A DNA stretch of 64,000 nt from Actinomycetales bacterium (GCA_016711095.1 JADJTP010000001.1:558001-622000); one strand, 5' to 3'. Counted from the stretch's first letter, positions 1 to 9,018 are shown. A program made the numbers and translations. Notes: generated by a model from the letters alone, not told the origin.

Positions 1-1
1 A

Positions 2-748
2 CGGGCCCTTACGACGGTCCTGCGAGTGCCCGAGGACGCCGGCCCGGTGCGCCTGGTCGTTGCCGGCCGCACCGACGCCGGGGTCCACGCCCGGGGTCAG
101 GTCGCGCACGTGGAGGTGGCGGAGGCGGCATACGGGCAGCTGGTTCGGCGCTCGAATCGCAGCCCCGAGCAGGCTGCTGAGGCGCGACTGCGGGGGTTGC
201 TGCCCGCCGACGTCGTCGTCCATCGCGTATGCCGCGCGCCCGCCGGTTTCGACGCCCGCTTCAGCGCGACCTATCGGCGCTACAGCTATCGGATCGCCGA
301 CGCCCTGTCGTTACGCGACCCGGTGCGGCGACGGGACACCCTCTGGCTCAGTGACGAGTTGGACGCCGACGCGATGGGGCAGGCGAGCGCACGGCTGGTG
401 GGCCTGCGCGACTTCGCGGCGTTCTGCAAGAAGCGTGAGGGTGCGACAACCGTGCGCACCTTGCAGGCTTTCCAGTGGTCACGCGCCGACGACGGGGTGC
501 TCGTCGGCACGGTCGTCGCCGACGCGTTCTGTCACTCGATGGTGCGTGCGCTCGTCGGGGCTGTGGTCCCGGTAGGCCTGGGGCGTCAGAGTGTCGACTG
601 GCCCGAGGGCGTCCAGACCGTTGGCGTGCGGGACAGTCACGTCACGGTGATGCCGGCCCACGGCCTCTGCTTGGAGGAGGTCGGTTATCCCTGCGATGAC
701 GAGCTGGCCGCGCGGGCCGTCCAGGCTCGCTCGCGCCGCCAGTCATGA
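2..748 (+). CDS. truA: tRNA pseudouridine synthase A (5' end outside window)
   Basis: TruA isomerises uridines 38-40 in the anticodon stem of many tRNAs. The frame is already open at base 2 and reads straight into conserved TruA sequence, so the gene starts before the window and about 40 N-terminal residues are missing; the GTG at 26 is internal. The GRTDAGVHA motif carrying the catalytic Asp (codon 74-76) is at 65-91, and the C-terminal FCHSMVRALVG segment (about 526-558) is intact. The TGA stop (746-748) directly abuts the stop of the convergent amidase gene, the two sharing TCATGA. Family assignment is secure from the motif; nothing unusual is visible apart from the edge truncation. Confidence 0.95.
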   Translation, partial: RALTTVLRVPEDAGPVRLVVAGRTDAGVHARGQVAHVEVAEAAYGQLVRRSNRSPEQAAEARLRGLLPADVVVHRVCRAPAGFDARFSATYRRYSYRIADALSLRDPVRRRDTLWLSDELDADAMGQASARLVGLRDFAAFCKKREGATTVRTLQAFQWSRADDGVLVGTVVADAFCHSMVRALVGAVVPVGLGRQSVDWPEGVQTVGVRDSHVTVMPAHGLCLEEVGYPCDDELAARAVQARSRRQS

Positions 749-2969
749 GTGGCAGAGGAACTGTGCCGGCGCGCCGGTGAGGGGGAAGGTGATGGTGCCC
801 CCTTGGAAGCGTTGGGTGACGACGCCTGCCGTCGCTGCGGTTTCGCCGGAGACGGGATAGCCGAGGCACCCGGTTGGTCCGCCCGCTTGGGCATAGATCG
901 CGTGGATCCCTCGATAGATCGGAACTGCCGGTGTCGCGTCCGAGCGGAAGATCGACCCGCGCTCGAAGTCCTGACCGGAGCCGGAGCTCGAGGTCCTCTG
1001 TTCCTCGGAGGTGGGGAAGCCGAGCCACTGTAGGCCGCCGCCGGCCTGCCAGCGAGTGAGGATCTGCCCGCTCAGCAGATGCGCGCCGGTGGGGTTGGAC
1101 CAATAGATCCAGCCCTGCTGGAATTGCTGCCGGGCCCCAGCTCCGGCGGCTCCTTCCTCGGACTGGGGGTAGCCCAGGACCGACGGGCCGACGGCGGCAT
1201 ACCGGCCGCCGATGGCGCCGACGGTGGTGAAGGCGCCTGTCGCCGGCGACCACCAGACCCGACCGACGGAGTACTGCTGGGACACTCCGCCCGGCTGGAG
1301 GATCTCCCGCTCGACGGGGAAGCCGATCCAGGACCGCAGCGCGCCTTTGCTCTCCCAGTAGGCCCGCACAGCCCCGACAACCATCCCGGTGCCGAAGTTC
1401 GGCGACCAGACCAGGAGGACCGAGGACCCGATGAAGCCGACGCTGGCCCCCCCGAGGATGGCCCGCTCGGGCGTTGGGTCGCCCCAGGTTGCGGCGCCCC
1501 AGGCCGCGAAGACCCGGTCAAACCCTGGGCCGAGTTCGACGAACGAACCGTCAGCACGGGTCCAGGTGCCCCAACCGCTGGCGTAGCCGAGGTGACGGTG
1601 CCCGAAGAGGGTCGCTTCGCCCATGCCGATCTCGCCCATTCCGGCGCGTCCACCCAGCAGCTGATACCGAGCGTAAAGGTCGCTGTCGGTGAAGAGTACC
1701 TGGGCGGCGACCTTGGCCCGGATGGTTGGCAGGGCGGCATACAGTCTTCGCGCCCGGACACGCGGTGGACTGGAAGTCACGGTGGCCGTCGATGGTGGGA
1801 AACGTGACCGTCGTGCCCGCGGGGTAGTGCGAGCCAGAGTCTGAACTCGTGAGGGTCGCGGTGCCGTTCGGGTTGACGTAGAAGTCATGGAACCGCATCG
1901 CGATGATCGACGACAGCGCATCGATCGTGACAGCGGGCACGTTCGCGACCGTGAAATCGCCCATCACCGAGATGCCGAAGTTGCGGCTGTTGAAGCCGAG
2001 GGAGTGAGCGCCGATGACGGGGTTGGTCAGACCGCCGATGCGGCCTTCGAAGATCTGTCCGTATCGGTCGACGAGTGCGTTGTACCCGATGTCGCACCAG
2101 CCTCGGCCCTGGATGTGATATTTCATGACGCTGCGCACGATGCCGGCGGACTCGGCGGCCGTGTACGTATTGGAGCCGGCCGTGTGATGCACGGTGGCGG
2201 CCCGGGTGGTGTCTGCCCATGAGGGCACGCAGCCTTGACGCAGGCTCTCATCGGCACCCCACTGTGCGCGCGAGATGATGGTCGGACGGACCGCGGCGGC
2301 GCTGGCCCGAGCAGGCGGGGCGGCGGGCTGCGGTGACATGCCGGGGGTGTAGACATCGAGCTGGGCGGTGGCGAATGCCGCGCGGGCCTTGGCGGGTAGG
2401 CGCACCTGAATGCGGGTGACGTCGACGCCCACCCAGATGGGTTCGGTGCCCGGTCGCTGAGCGCCGGTACTTTCGGTGTCCGTGATGGCCTCGACGGGGC
2501 TGATGTACCACGGACTCCAGCCGGACCCGCCGAAGGTGCGCACGGCCGCCGTCGTGGCGGTGACCGTGCCGCGGGGCCAACTCAGGCCGAGTAGTCCACC
2601 CGTCGCAACAGGGACCGACACGACCACGTCGTCAGCCGCGCCGAGCGATGTTCCCTCTGCTCCGGTCGGCCCTTCCAGGCCGGCACCGGAGGGGGCATCA
2701 GCCTCCGGCGCTTGCGGCCCGAGCGCTTGCGGCCCTGACGTTTGCGGCCCCACTTCGCGTCGCGGCTCGGCCATGGCGGCGCCGGGGAGGTCCGTCGCCG
2801 GCCCGGCCTGAGTCAGGCCTTGCACGGCATGCCCACGCAGCGCCACGCGAGCGTGCGTGTCGCGGGTGGCCGCGTTCGACTGCGGCCAGGTCACGGTGGG
2901 ACCGACGAGCAGGAGCGCCGCAATGGCGGTCGCGACGGTGCCGCGCGTGCGGAGGTGTAGATCGACCAT
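743..2969 (-). pseudogene. Secreted PGRP-type N-acetylmuramoyl-L-alanine amidase with LGFP repeats, frameshifted
   Basis: The ATG at 2969 follows an AAAGGTG Shine-Dalgarno sequence and opens with a signal peptide (MVDLHLRTRGTVATAIAALL). A peptidoglycan-recognition/amidase_2 domain lies at about residues 228-405, with zinc-ligand motifs TVHHTAGS and GHRDFQSTACPG. Just after that last motif, at about 1755, the frame changes: the continuation RRLYAALPTIRAKV and at least four LGFP-type repeats (LGYASGWG, WIGFPVE, LGYPQSEE, WLGFPTSE) are in another frame down to the stop at 743. Removing one base in the GGGCGCG run at 1750-1760 would join the halves into one protein of about 740 residues, a domain order common in actinobacterial wall amidases. 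Either a real pseudogene or a sequence error; the repeats still look well conserved, which favours recent change or error. Confidence 0.8.
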
Positions 2970-3153
2970 GTGTTCATCACCTTTGATAGTCCGGCACTCA
3001 GCGCCGTGTACAAGGTGGCCGGCAAGGCGTCGCCGTCCCCCCGGGCCAGCCACATCAGTCCCAATGGTCACACACCGGGGGCCGACGTGCCAGGCGAGGC
3101 GCCTTGGGAAACGACGGTGCGTCAGCGGCCGGCATACGGGAGACTGCCCTGTT

Positions 3154-4848
3154 GTGGGCCACGTTGACATCAACCAGGTGAGTTTCGACCTGCCCGACGG
3201 GCGACCGCTGCTGCGTGAGGTGAGCCTGCGGGTCGGCGAGGGCGCCAGGATCGCCCTCGTGGGTCCCAACGGCTCGGGCAAGACGACCTTGGTGCGGATC
3301 GTCAGTGGGGATCTCGGAGCGCACGGCGGGGCCATCACCCGTTCGGGAGGTCTGGGCGTGATGCGCCAGTTCATCGGGTCGGTGCGCGATTCCTCGACCG
3401 TGCGCGATCTGCTGGTCTCGGTGGCGCCGGACAAGATCCGGGCCGCGGCGGCCGAGATCGACCGCACCGAACTGGCCCTCATGGAGCACGACACCGAGCG
3501 TGACCAGATCGCCTATGCCCAGGCCCTCATCGATTGGGGCGACGTCGGTGGCTACGACCACGAGACGCTCTGGGACACCTGCACGGTCGCGGCCCTCGGG
3601 GCGCCGTTCGAGCGCAGCCAGTGGCGCGCGGTGACGACGCTGTCCGGCGGTGAGCAGAAACGGGTGGTCCTGGAGGCGCTGCTGCGCGGCCCCGACGAGG
3701 TGCTGCTGCTCGATGAACCCGACAACTATCTCGACGTACCCGGCAAACGATGGCTCGAGGACTCGCTCATCGCCTCGAGTAAGACGGTGCTCTTCATCTC
3801 GCACGACCGCGAGATGCTGGCCCGGGTCGCCACGCGCGTTGCCACCCTGGAGCCGGGGGCCGCAGGCTCGACGCTGTGGGTGCACCCTGGGCCATTCGGC
3901 ACGTATGCCGCCGCGCGCGAGGACCGTAACTCCCGGCTGGAGGAGCTGCGTCGCCGATGGGACGAGGAGCACGCCAAGCTCAAGGCGCTCGTCGTGATGT
4001 ATCGGCAGAAGGCTGCCTACAACTCCGACATGGCGCCCAAGCTCCAGGCGGCCGAGACCCGGCTGCGGCGCTTCCTGGAGGCCGGGCCGCCCGAAGCGGT
4101 GCCGGTGGCTCAGCGGCTGCGGATGCGCCTGACCGGCGGACGGACGGCCAAACGCGCGGTGGTGTGTGAGCGACTTGAGCTCGCCGCTGGCGAGAGCACC
4201 CTCATGGCTCCGTTCGACGTCGAGATCTGGTTCGGCGAGCGATTGGCGGTACTTGGCTCCAACGGCTCGGGCAAGTCGCATTTTCTGCGGTTGTTGGCAG
4301 CCGGCGGCTCGGACCCAGATATCGAACATCAACCAGTGGGGGATACCCGACCCGAGCTCGTGCGGCATACGGGTTCGGCCCGGCTGGGCGCACGGGTGCG
4401 CCCGGGCTGGTTCGCGCAGACCCACCACCAGCCCGCGCTCGTCGGGCGGACTCTCGCCGAGATCCTGCACCGCGGGGACGAACATCGGCAGGGCCGCGGC
4501 CGGGAAGAGGCGTCCAGGGTTCTGGATCGGTACGGCCTGGCCAAGGCCGCCGAGCAGACCTTCGAGTCGCTGTCCGGCGGGCAGCAGGCGCGCTTCCAGA
4601 TCCTGCTGCTCGAGCTGTCAGGGGCGACGCTGTTGCTGCTCGACGAGCCGACCGACAACCTCGACCTCGACTCGGCCGAGGCCCTGGAGTCGGCACTTGA
4701 CGCCTTCGAGGGGACCGTGGTCGCGGTGACGCATGACCGATGGTTCGCGCGTGGCTTCGACCGGTTCCTGGTCTTCCGGGCCGACGGGCGGGTCCGGGAG
4801 TCGGCCGAGCCGGTGTGGGACGAAGGCCGGGTCGAGCGGGCCCGCTGA
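3154..4848 (+). CDS. ABC-F family ATPase, two tandem nucleotide-binding domains
   Basis: Cytosolic ABC-F protein of 564 residues without membrane segments; members of this family act on ribosomes, some giving antibiotic resistance. First domain: Walker A GPNGSGKTT near residue 35, signature LSGGEQKR near 161, Walker B LLLDEP near 184. Second domain: Walker A GSNGSGKSH near 368, signature LSGGQQARF near 472, LLLDEPTDNLD near 496. The charged linker between them (about 255-320) is the expected ribosome-contacting region. I place the start at GTG 3154, where homology begins, with a GGGAGA element upstream; the open frame before it is not conserved. Which ABC-F subgroup it belongs to cannot be decided from motifs, so resistance versus housekeeping is open. 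Confidence 0.9.
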   Translation: MGHVDINQVSFDLPDGRPLLREVSLRVGEGARIALVGPNGSGKTTLVRIVSGDLGAHGGAITRSGGLGVMRQFIGSVRDSSTVRDLLVSVAPDKIRAAAAEIDRTELALMEHDTERDQIAYAQALIDWGDVGGYDHETLWDTCTVAALGAPFERSQWRAVTTLSGGEQKRVVLEALLRGPDEVLLLDEPDNYLDVPGKRWLEDSLIASSKTVLFISHDREMLARVATRVATLEPGAAGSTLWVHPGPFGTYAAAREDRNSRLEELRRRWDEEHAKLKALVVMYRQKAAYNSDMAPKLQAAETRLRRFLEAGPPEAVPVAQRLRMRLTGGRTAKRAVVCERLELAAGESTLMAPFDVEIWFGERLAVLGSNGSGKSHFLRLLAAGGSDPDIEHQPVGDTRPELVRHTGSARLGARVRPGWFAQTHHQPALVGRTLAEILHRGDEHRQGRGREEASRVLDRYGLAKAAEQTFESLSGGQQARFQILLLELSGATLLLLDEPTDNLDLDSAEALESALDAFEGTVVAVTHDRWFARGFDRFLVFRADGRVRESAEPVWDEGRVERAR

Positions 4849-4853
4849 TGCGG

Positions 4854-5450
4854 TCAGCCGCGTGGCGGCTTCTCGAGGTCGATCGGCTGGCAGGAGGTAT
4901 AGACGGCGACGCGACGCGCCTTGGGGTTGCCCTGGCCGACTCGGCGATAGCGGGCGAGCACCCCGTCCAGTTCGGCGCGCAGGTCGGCCAACTGGGCCTG
5001 GGTGACAAGCACCATGCCGTCGCGTAACCCGGCCGGGACGGTCCACCCCTCGGGCCACTCGGGGGCGGCGTCAAGCCATTGCTCGGCCTTCTCGGCGAAG
5101 TGGCGGATGTAGTCGCGGTCCAGCCAGTCCAGACTGGACTCGGTGTCGGGGTCGTTCTCGGCCGAGCGTGCGCGGGCGCCCTGGCCACCCTCGTGCCCGG
5201 CGGCTTGCCGCCGAGCGCTGGCCTCCCAGCGTCGTTCTCGGCCGCGCCCGCCACCGGCGGGCTGGACCAACCCGTACACCTCCAGCCGGCGCAGGTGGTA
5301 GCTCGTCGCGCCCGAGTTGGTGTCGAACTCGTGGGCCAGCTTGGTGGCGGTCGCTGGGCCCCGGGTGCGCAAGCGCTCGACGAGCCTGGCTCGCAACGGG
5401 TGCGCCAGGACCCGGATCTGGTCAGGGGTCAGTGGGACGAATCCGAGCAT
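4854..5450 (-). CDS. ArsR-type winged-helix transcriptional regulator
   Basis: Protein of 198 residues. The N-terminal 80 residues form an ArsR/HTH_20 winged helix (LTPDQIRVLAHPLRARLVERL, then ATSYHLRRLEVYGLVQ as recognition region and wing). The C-terminal part is charged and helical (DRDYIRHFAEKAEQWLD), as in the small actinobacterial regulators that sit beside transporters; no metal-binding cysteine cluster is visible, so metal sensing is unlikely. The ATG at 5450 is chosen because the helix-turn-helix begins there; the longer open frame upstream has no conserved sequence. It converges on the ABC-F gene with only 5 bases between stops. A 19-bp inverted repeat covers the start codon, suggesting autorepression (inference). 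Confidence 0.8.
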   Translation of the reverse strand: MLGFVPLTPDQIRVLAHPLRARLVERLRTRGPATATKLAHEFDTNSGATSYHLRRLEVYGLVQPAGGGRGRERRWEASARRQAAGHEGGQGARARSAENDPDTESSLDWLDRDYIRHFAEKAEQWLDAAPEWPEGWTVPAGLRDGMVLVTQAQLADLRAELDGVLARYRRVGQGNPKARRVAVYTSCQPIDLEKPPRG

Positions 5451-5467
5451 GCACAATAGTTTTGCAT
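5449..5467. promoter_or_regulatory. Inverted repeat over the regulator start codon (candidate operator)
   Basis: ATGCACAATAGTTTTGCAT: arms ATGCACAAT and ATGCAAAAC (reverse complement reading) match at 7 of 9 positions. It is AT-rich compared with its surroundings and includes the start codon of the regulator gene. Position and symmetry fit a self-binding site; no binding data. Confidence 0.4.
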
Positions 5468-5565
5468 GGAGTCTTTGCACACGGCTGCCCGCCGGCTCGA
5501 AATCCCGCATCTGTGCAGGTCAGCAGCCATCCGGGCGCGATGCCGGGCTTGGCCAGTCGCTCCGG

Positions 5566-5571
5566 TAGAAT
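5566..5571 (+). promoter_or_regulatory. Candidate -10 box for rplM-rpsI
   Basis: TAGAAT, close to the consensus TATAAT, lies 168 bases before the rplM start. The implied leader is about 155 nt long and holds several short GC hairpins; ribosomal protein operons often carry an autoregulatory leader here, but I cannot match it to a known structure. No clear -35 box at the right distance. Confidence 0.35.
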
Positions 5572-5733
5572 GAAGCTCTGAGGTGCCGCGCGGGCAGCCG
5601 TCCGCAACGCGCTGACTGGCCGCCCAGTTCGTCGCCGGACGTCGCAGAGACGTTCAGCCGAGTCGCGGGGGCGAGTGAGCGGCCGGCATACCGAGCTGTG
5701 ACACCAGCACCACCAGAAACGGAAGCGACGCAC

Positions 5734-6177
5734 ATGCACACCTATTCCCCCAAGCCCGGCGAGGTCACCCGCGCCTGGCAAGTCATCGATGCGACGGACG
5801 TGGTGCTCGGCCGCCTGGCGAGCCAGATCGCCGTGCTGCTGCGTGGCAAGCACAAGCCGACCTTCGCCCCCCACGTCGACATGGGCGACTTCGTCATCGT
5901 CATCAACGCCGACAAGGTTGCCCTCACCGGTAACAAGGCCCAGCTCAAGAAGGCCTACCACCACTCGGGCTTCCCGGGCGGCCTGTCCTCGGTCACCTAC
6001 GCCGAACTGCTCGACAAGGACCCCCGCCGGGCCATCGAGAAGGCAGTTCGCGGAATGCTCCCCAAGAACTCCCTCGCCCGCCAGCAGCTGTCCAAGCTCA
6101 AGGTCTACACCGGCGACACCCACCCCCACGCGGCGCAGCAGCCCGTGCCCTTCGAAATCACGCAGGTGGCCCAGTAA
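5734..6177 (+). CDS. rplM: 50S ribosomal protein L13
   Basis: 147 residues, the usual length of L13. Typical sequence: VTRAWQVIDATDVVLGRLAS near the N-terminus, GKHKPTFAPHVDMGDFVIVINA, and the C-terminal LKVYTGDTHPHAAQQP. Start ATG 5734 has GGAAG eight bases upstream; an in-frame GTG at 5698 would add a non-conserved extension. The stop overlaps the rpsI start by one base (TAATG), so the two are translationally coupled, as is universal for this pair. Confidence 0.97.
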   Translation: MHTYSPKPGEVTRAWQVIDATDVVLGRLASQIAVLLRGKHKPTFAPHVDMGDFVIVINADKVALTGNKAQLKKAYHHSGFPGGLSSVTYAELLDKDPRRAIEKAVRGMLPKNSLARQQLSKLKVYTGDTHPHAAQQPVPFEITQVAQ

Positions 6178-6680
6178 TGGCTGACAAGTCCTTGGATGTC
6201 GAGCTTGACGTCGACGAGCCCGAGCTCTCCGAATACACGACCGAGACCGATTCCGCTCCGGCCGGCACTGCGGTGCGCAAGCCCACCGCTTCGGCTCCCG
6301 GCGGCGCGACCGGCCGGCGCAAGCAGGCGATCGCCCGGGTGCGGATCGTGCCGGGCACCGGGGAATGGACCGTCAACGGCCGCACGCTCGACTCCTATTT
6401 CCCCAACAAGGTGCACCAGCAGCTCGTCAACGAGCCCCTGAAGCTGCTTGAGCTCGACGGCGCCTACGACGTCCTCGTCCGGGTGCACGGCGGCGGCCCC
6501 TCCGGCCAGGCCGGCGCCGTTCGCCTCGGCGTCGCTCGCTCCCTCAACGGGGTCGACGAGGAGCTCAACCGCCCGACCCTCAAGAAGGCCGGGTTCCTCA
6601 CCCGCGATGCTCGCGTGCCGGAGCGCAAGAAGGCCGGCCTCAAGAAGGCCCGCAAGGCACCTCAGTACAGCAAGCGCTGA
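6177..6680 (+). CDS. rpsI: 30S ribosomal protein S9
   Basis: 167 residues: an acidic N-terminal extension of about 40 residues typical of actinobacterial S9, then the S9 core (GRRKQAIARVRIVPGTGEW, VRVHGGGPSGQAGAVRLGVAR) and the C-terminal tail KKARKAPQYSKR that reaches the ribosomal P site. Start overlaps the rplM stop. A strong terminator follows 16 bases after the stop. Confidence 0.97.
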   Translation: MADKSLDVELDVDEPELSEYTTETDSAPAGTAVRKPTASAPGGATGRRKQAIARVRIVPGTGEWTVNGRTLDSYFPNKVHQQLVNEPLKLLELDGAYDVLVRVHGGGPSGQAGAVRLGVARSLNGVDEELNRPTLKKAGFLTRDARVPERKKAGLKKARKAPQYSKR

Positions 6681-6696
6681 TCGGTAGGTCGCACGC

Positions 6697-6734
6697 CACC
6701 AGGGCGGCTCGGGCATTCCGAGCCGCCCTTGGTG
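6697..6734 (+). terminator. Intrinsic-type terminator after rpsI
   Basis: An 11-bp perfect GC stem (GGGCGGCTCGG at 6702-6712 with CCGAGCCGCCC at 6718-6728) with loop GCATT, extended outwards by CCAC/GTGG around one bulged T. No long U-tract, as usual in high-GC actinobacteria. Confidence 0.8.
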
Positions 6735-6760
6735 TGGCTGGAGCTGGTGTTGCCTGGAAG

Positions 6761-6790
6761 TCCGAGTGCGTCCGAGTGCGTCCGAGTGCT
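6761..6790. repeat. Three tandem copies of a 10-bp unit upstream of glmM
   Basis: TCCGAGTGCG, TCCGAGTGCG, TCCGAGTGCT follow one another directly. The period is about one DNA helical turn. It lies between the rpsI terminator and glmM, about 100 bases before the glmM start. Confidence 0.7.
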
Positions 6791-6888
6791 CCAGCGGAGT
6801 AGGTTCCGAGACAGAAACGTCACCCCTGGTATGCCGCGCGGTCACCCGAGTGTGGCCTGCCCGGGGGGCGGGGACGAAAGGACACACT

Positions 6889-8265
6889 GTGGGACGGCTT
6901 TTCGGGACCGACGGGGTGCGTGGCCTGGCCAACGGCACGATCACTGCTGAGTTGGCGCTCGACCTAGCGGTCGCTGCCGCCCACGTGCTGGGGGACGCTG
7001 GCGAGTTCGCCGGCCATCGTCCGACGGCTGTGGTCGGCACAGATGGGCGCGCCTCCGGGGAGTTCCTGGCGGCCGCCGTCATGGCCGGGTTGGCCTCGGC
7101 GGGCGTCGACGTCCTCGACGCAGGCATGTTGCCCACGCCGGCCGTCGCCTTCCTCACCGCCGACCTCGACGCCGACCTGGGCGTCATGCTGTCGGCCTCG
7201 CACAATCCGATGCCCGACAACGGAATCAAGTTCTTCGCCCGCGGCGGGCACAAGCTCGATGACGCCGTCGAGGACGCCATCGAAGCCCGGCTGCAGGAGC
7301 CGTGGGAGCGCCCGACCGGAGCCAGCGTCGGGCGGATCCGTCGGCTGAGCGACGGAGGCAGCCGATATGTCAAGCACCTCGTCCTGGCACTTCCGCGGCG
7401 TCTCGAAGGCTTGCACGTGCTCGTCGATGCAGCCCACGGCGCTGCGTCCGAGGTGTCACCCCTGGCCTTCCGCGAGGCCGGTGCGTATGTCACCGTCATC
7501 GGCGCCGAGCCGACCGGGCTCAACATCAATGACGGCTACGGCTCGACGCATCTGGGCCGCCTGCAGCGGGCCGTGATCGAGAATCAGGCCCACCTCGGCA
7601 TCGCCCACGATGGGGACGCCGACCGCTGCCTCGCGGTCGACGCGCGCGGAGATGTTGTCGACGGCGATGAGATCATGGCGATCCTGGCCCTCGCCTTGCA
7701 CGAGCGGGGTGCCCTGGCGGCCGACACCCTCGTGGCCACCGTGATGAGCAACCTGGGCATGCTCCAGGCGATGGCCCGCGAGGGGATCACGGTGCGGCAG
7801 ACCGGCGTTGGAGACCGCTATGTCCTGGAGGACATGAAGGCCGGCGGATATTCTCTCGGCGGCGAGCAGTCGGGTCATGTGATCTTCGCCGAACATGGCA
7901 CGACCGGCGACGGAATCCTCACCGGCCTACTGCTGGCCTCGAGGGTCGCGCAGACCGGCCGTTCGCTGCGTGAGCTCGCGTCGGTCATGACCCGGCTGCC
8001 GCAGGTTCTTGTCAACGTCTCAGGCGTTGACAAGGACGCGGTCGATACCGACCCCGTTGTGAAGACTGCGGTCCTCGACGCCGAGCTGGAGCTGGAGGGC
8101 ACGGGTCGGGTGTTGCTGCGCAAGTCAGGCACCGAGCCGCTGGTGCGGGTGATGGTCGAGGCAGCCGATTCCGTTCAGGCGCAGACGGTGGCTGACCGGC
8201 TCGCCGCGCTCGTCAAGGACCGTCTGACCCTGTCTGAGGACGTGTTGGTGCCGTTGGCGCGGTGA
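6889..8265 (+). CDS. glmM: Phosphoglucosamine mutase
   Basis: GlmM interconverts glucosamine-6-phosphate and glucosamine-1-phosphate on the way to UDP-GlcNAc for peptidoglycan. 458 residues. It begins with GRLFGTDGVRG; the active-site phosphoserine loop LSASHNPMPDNG is near residue 103, the magnesium-binding DGDADR near 241, and the C-terminal phosphate-binding RKSGTEPLVRVMVEA near 410. Start GTG 6889 follows CGAAAGGA with correct spacing; the longer open frame upstream is not conserved. The rplM-rpsI-glmM order is standard in Gram-positive bacteria. Confidence 0.96.
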   Translation: MGRLFGTDGVRGLANGTITAELALDLAVAAAHVLGDAGEFAGHRPTAVVGTDGRASGEFLAAAVMAGLASAGVDVLDAGMLPTPAVAFLTADLDADLGVMLSASHNPMPDNGIKFFARGGHKLDDAVEDAIEARLQEPWERPTGASVGRIRRLSDGGSRYVKHLVLALPRRLEGLHVLVDAAHGAASEVSPLAFREAGAYVTVIGAEPTGLNINDGYGSTHLGRLQRAVIENQAHLGIAHDGDADRCLAVDARGDVVDGDEIMAILALALHERGALAADTLVATVMSNLGMLQAMAREGITVRQTGVGDRYVLEDMKAGGYSLGGEQSGHVIFAEHGTTGDGILTGLLLASRVAQTGRSLRELASVMTRLPQVLVNVSGVDKDAVDTDPVVKTAVLDAELELEGTGRVLLRKSGTEPLVRVMVEAADSVQAQTVADRLAALVKDRLTLSEDVLVPLAR

Positions 8266-8291
8266 CGCCGCTTACGCGGCTGCCGGGGCAG

Positions 8292-8936
8292 TCACGAGGT
8301 CTGCAGGCCTAGGGCGGAGACGATCCGGGCTCGGCCTTCACGGAGGTTGTACGTCGCGCCGATGATCCCGACGGTCCCCGCCTCGAGGCGGTCGGCGAGC
8401 AGATGGGAGCGCTCCGCCAGCAGGCGAGCTGTCTGGCGGACGTGCTCAGCCTCGATCTGGTCGATCGTCGCCTCGCCGGACTTGCCGGCGGACAACACAC
8501 TCGGAGTAACCCGTTCGACGATGTCGCGGACGTAGCCGGTGGGCATCTCACCGGTTTGCACGGCGACGACAGCGGCGTTGACCGCGCCGCACGAGTCGTG
8601 GCCGAGCACGACGATGAGCGGGATGCCGAGCACGCCCACCCCGAACTCCATCGACCCCAGCACGCTGGAGTCGACAACATGGCCCGCGGTGCGCACGACG
8701 AAGAGGTCGCCTAGGCCTTGATCGAAGATGATCTCGGCCGCGACCCGCGAGTCGGCGCACCCGAAGAACACCGCGAACGGCGCCTGTTTGAGCGCGAGTT
8801 TGGCCCGCTGGTTGACGTCCTGGTTGGGGTGCTCACGCTCACCGGCCATGAACCGGGCGTTGCCGGCCGCGAGGACGGCCCACGCCTCGGTCGGCGTCGT
8901 CGGTCGCGTGCCGGGCTGTGGACGTTGACGGTTCAC
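8292..8936 (-). CDS. Beta-class carbonic anhydrase
   Basis: 214 residues; hydrates CO2 to bicarbonate. Zinc and dyad motifs are present: CADSR near residue 60 and GHDSCGAV near 112. Convergent with glmM (26 bases between stops). The start is GTG 8936; a TACGCT -10 box ends six bases before it and no Shine-Dalgarno is visible, so the mRNA is probably leaderless. A perfect 13-bp inverted repeat lies immediately upstream. Confidence 0.93.
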   Translation of the reverse strand: MNRQRPQPGTRPTTPTEAWAVLAAGNARFMAGEREHPNQDVNQRAKLALKQAPFAVFFGCADSRVAAEIIFDQGLGDLFVVRTAGHVVDSSVLGSMEFGVGVLGIPLIVVLGHDSCGAVNAAVVAVQTGEMPTGYVRDIVERVTPSVLSAGKSGEATIDQIEAEHVRQTARLLAERSHLLADRLEAGTVGIIGATYNLREGRARIVSALGLQTS

Positions 8937-8941
8937 ACCCC

Positions 8942-8971
8942 GAGCGTATGCCGCGCAGGCGGCATACGCTC
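8942..8971. repeat. Perfect 13-bp inverted repeat between fumarase and carbonic anhydrase genes
   Basis: GAGCGTATGCCGC and GCGGCATACGCTC around a GCAG loop. Each arm contains one copy of the GGCATAC heptamer and a TACGCT -10-like box. It could terminate the fumarase transcript (minus strand) and also serve as promoter/operator of the carbonic anhydrase gene six bases away. Confidence 0.75.
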
Positions 8972-9018
8972 AGGGCCTGTATCGGCGGATCGGCGCTGTC
9001 TCGCGGATCGGCGCTGTC

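Noticed and set aside
140..170. GCTCGAATCGC resembling a tRNA T-arm
   Set aside because: Inside truA, with no acceptor or anticodon stem around it; no tRNA found elsewhere either.
2857..3153. Longer N-terminus for the ABC-F protein
   Set aside because: The extra residues are Arg/Ser-rich and unconserved, and they would overlap the amidase gene's promoter and signal-peptide region; GTG 3154 is where homology starts.
8267..8280. GCCGC/GCGGC hairpin between glmM and carbonic anhydrase as a terminator
   Set aside because: Only five base pairs; too weak to call on its own in this GC-rich DNA.
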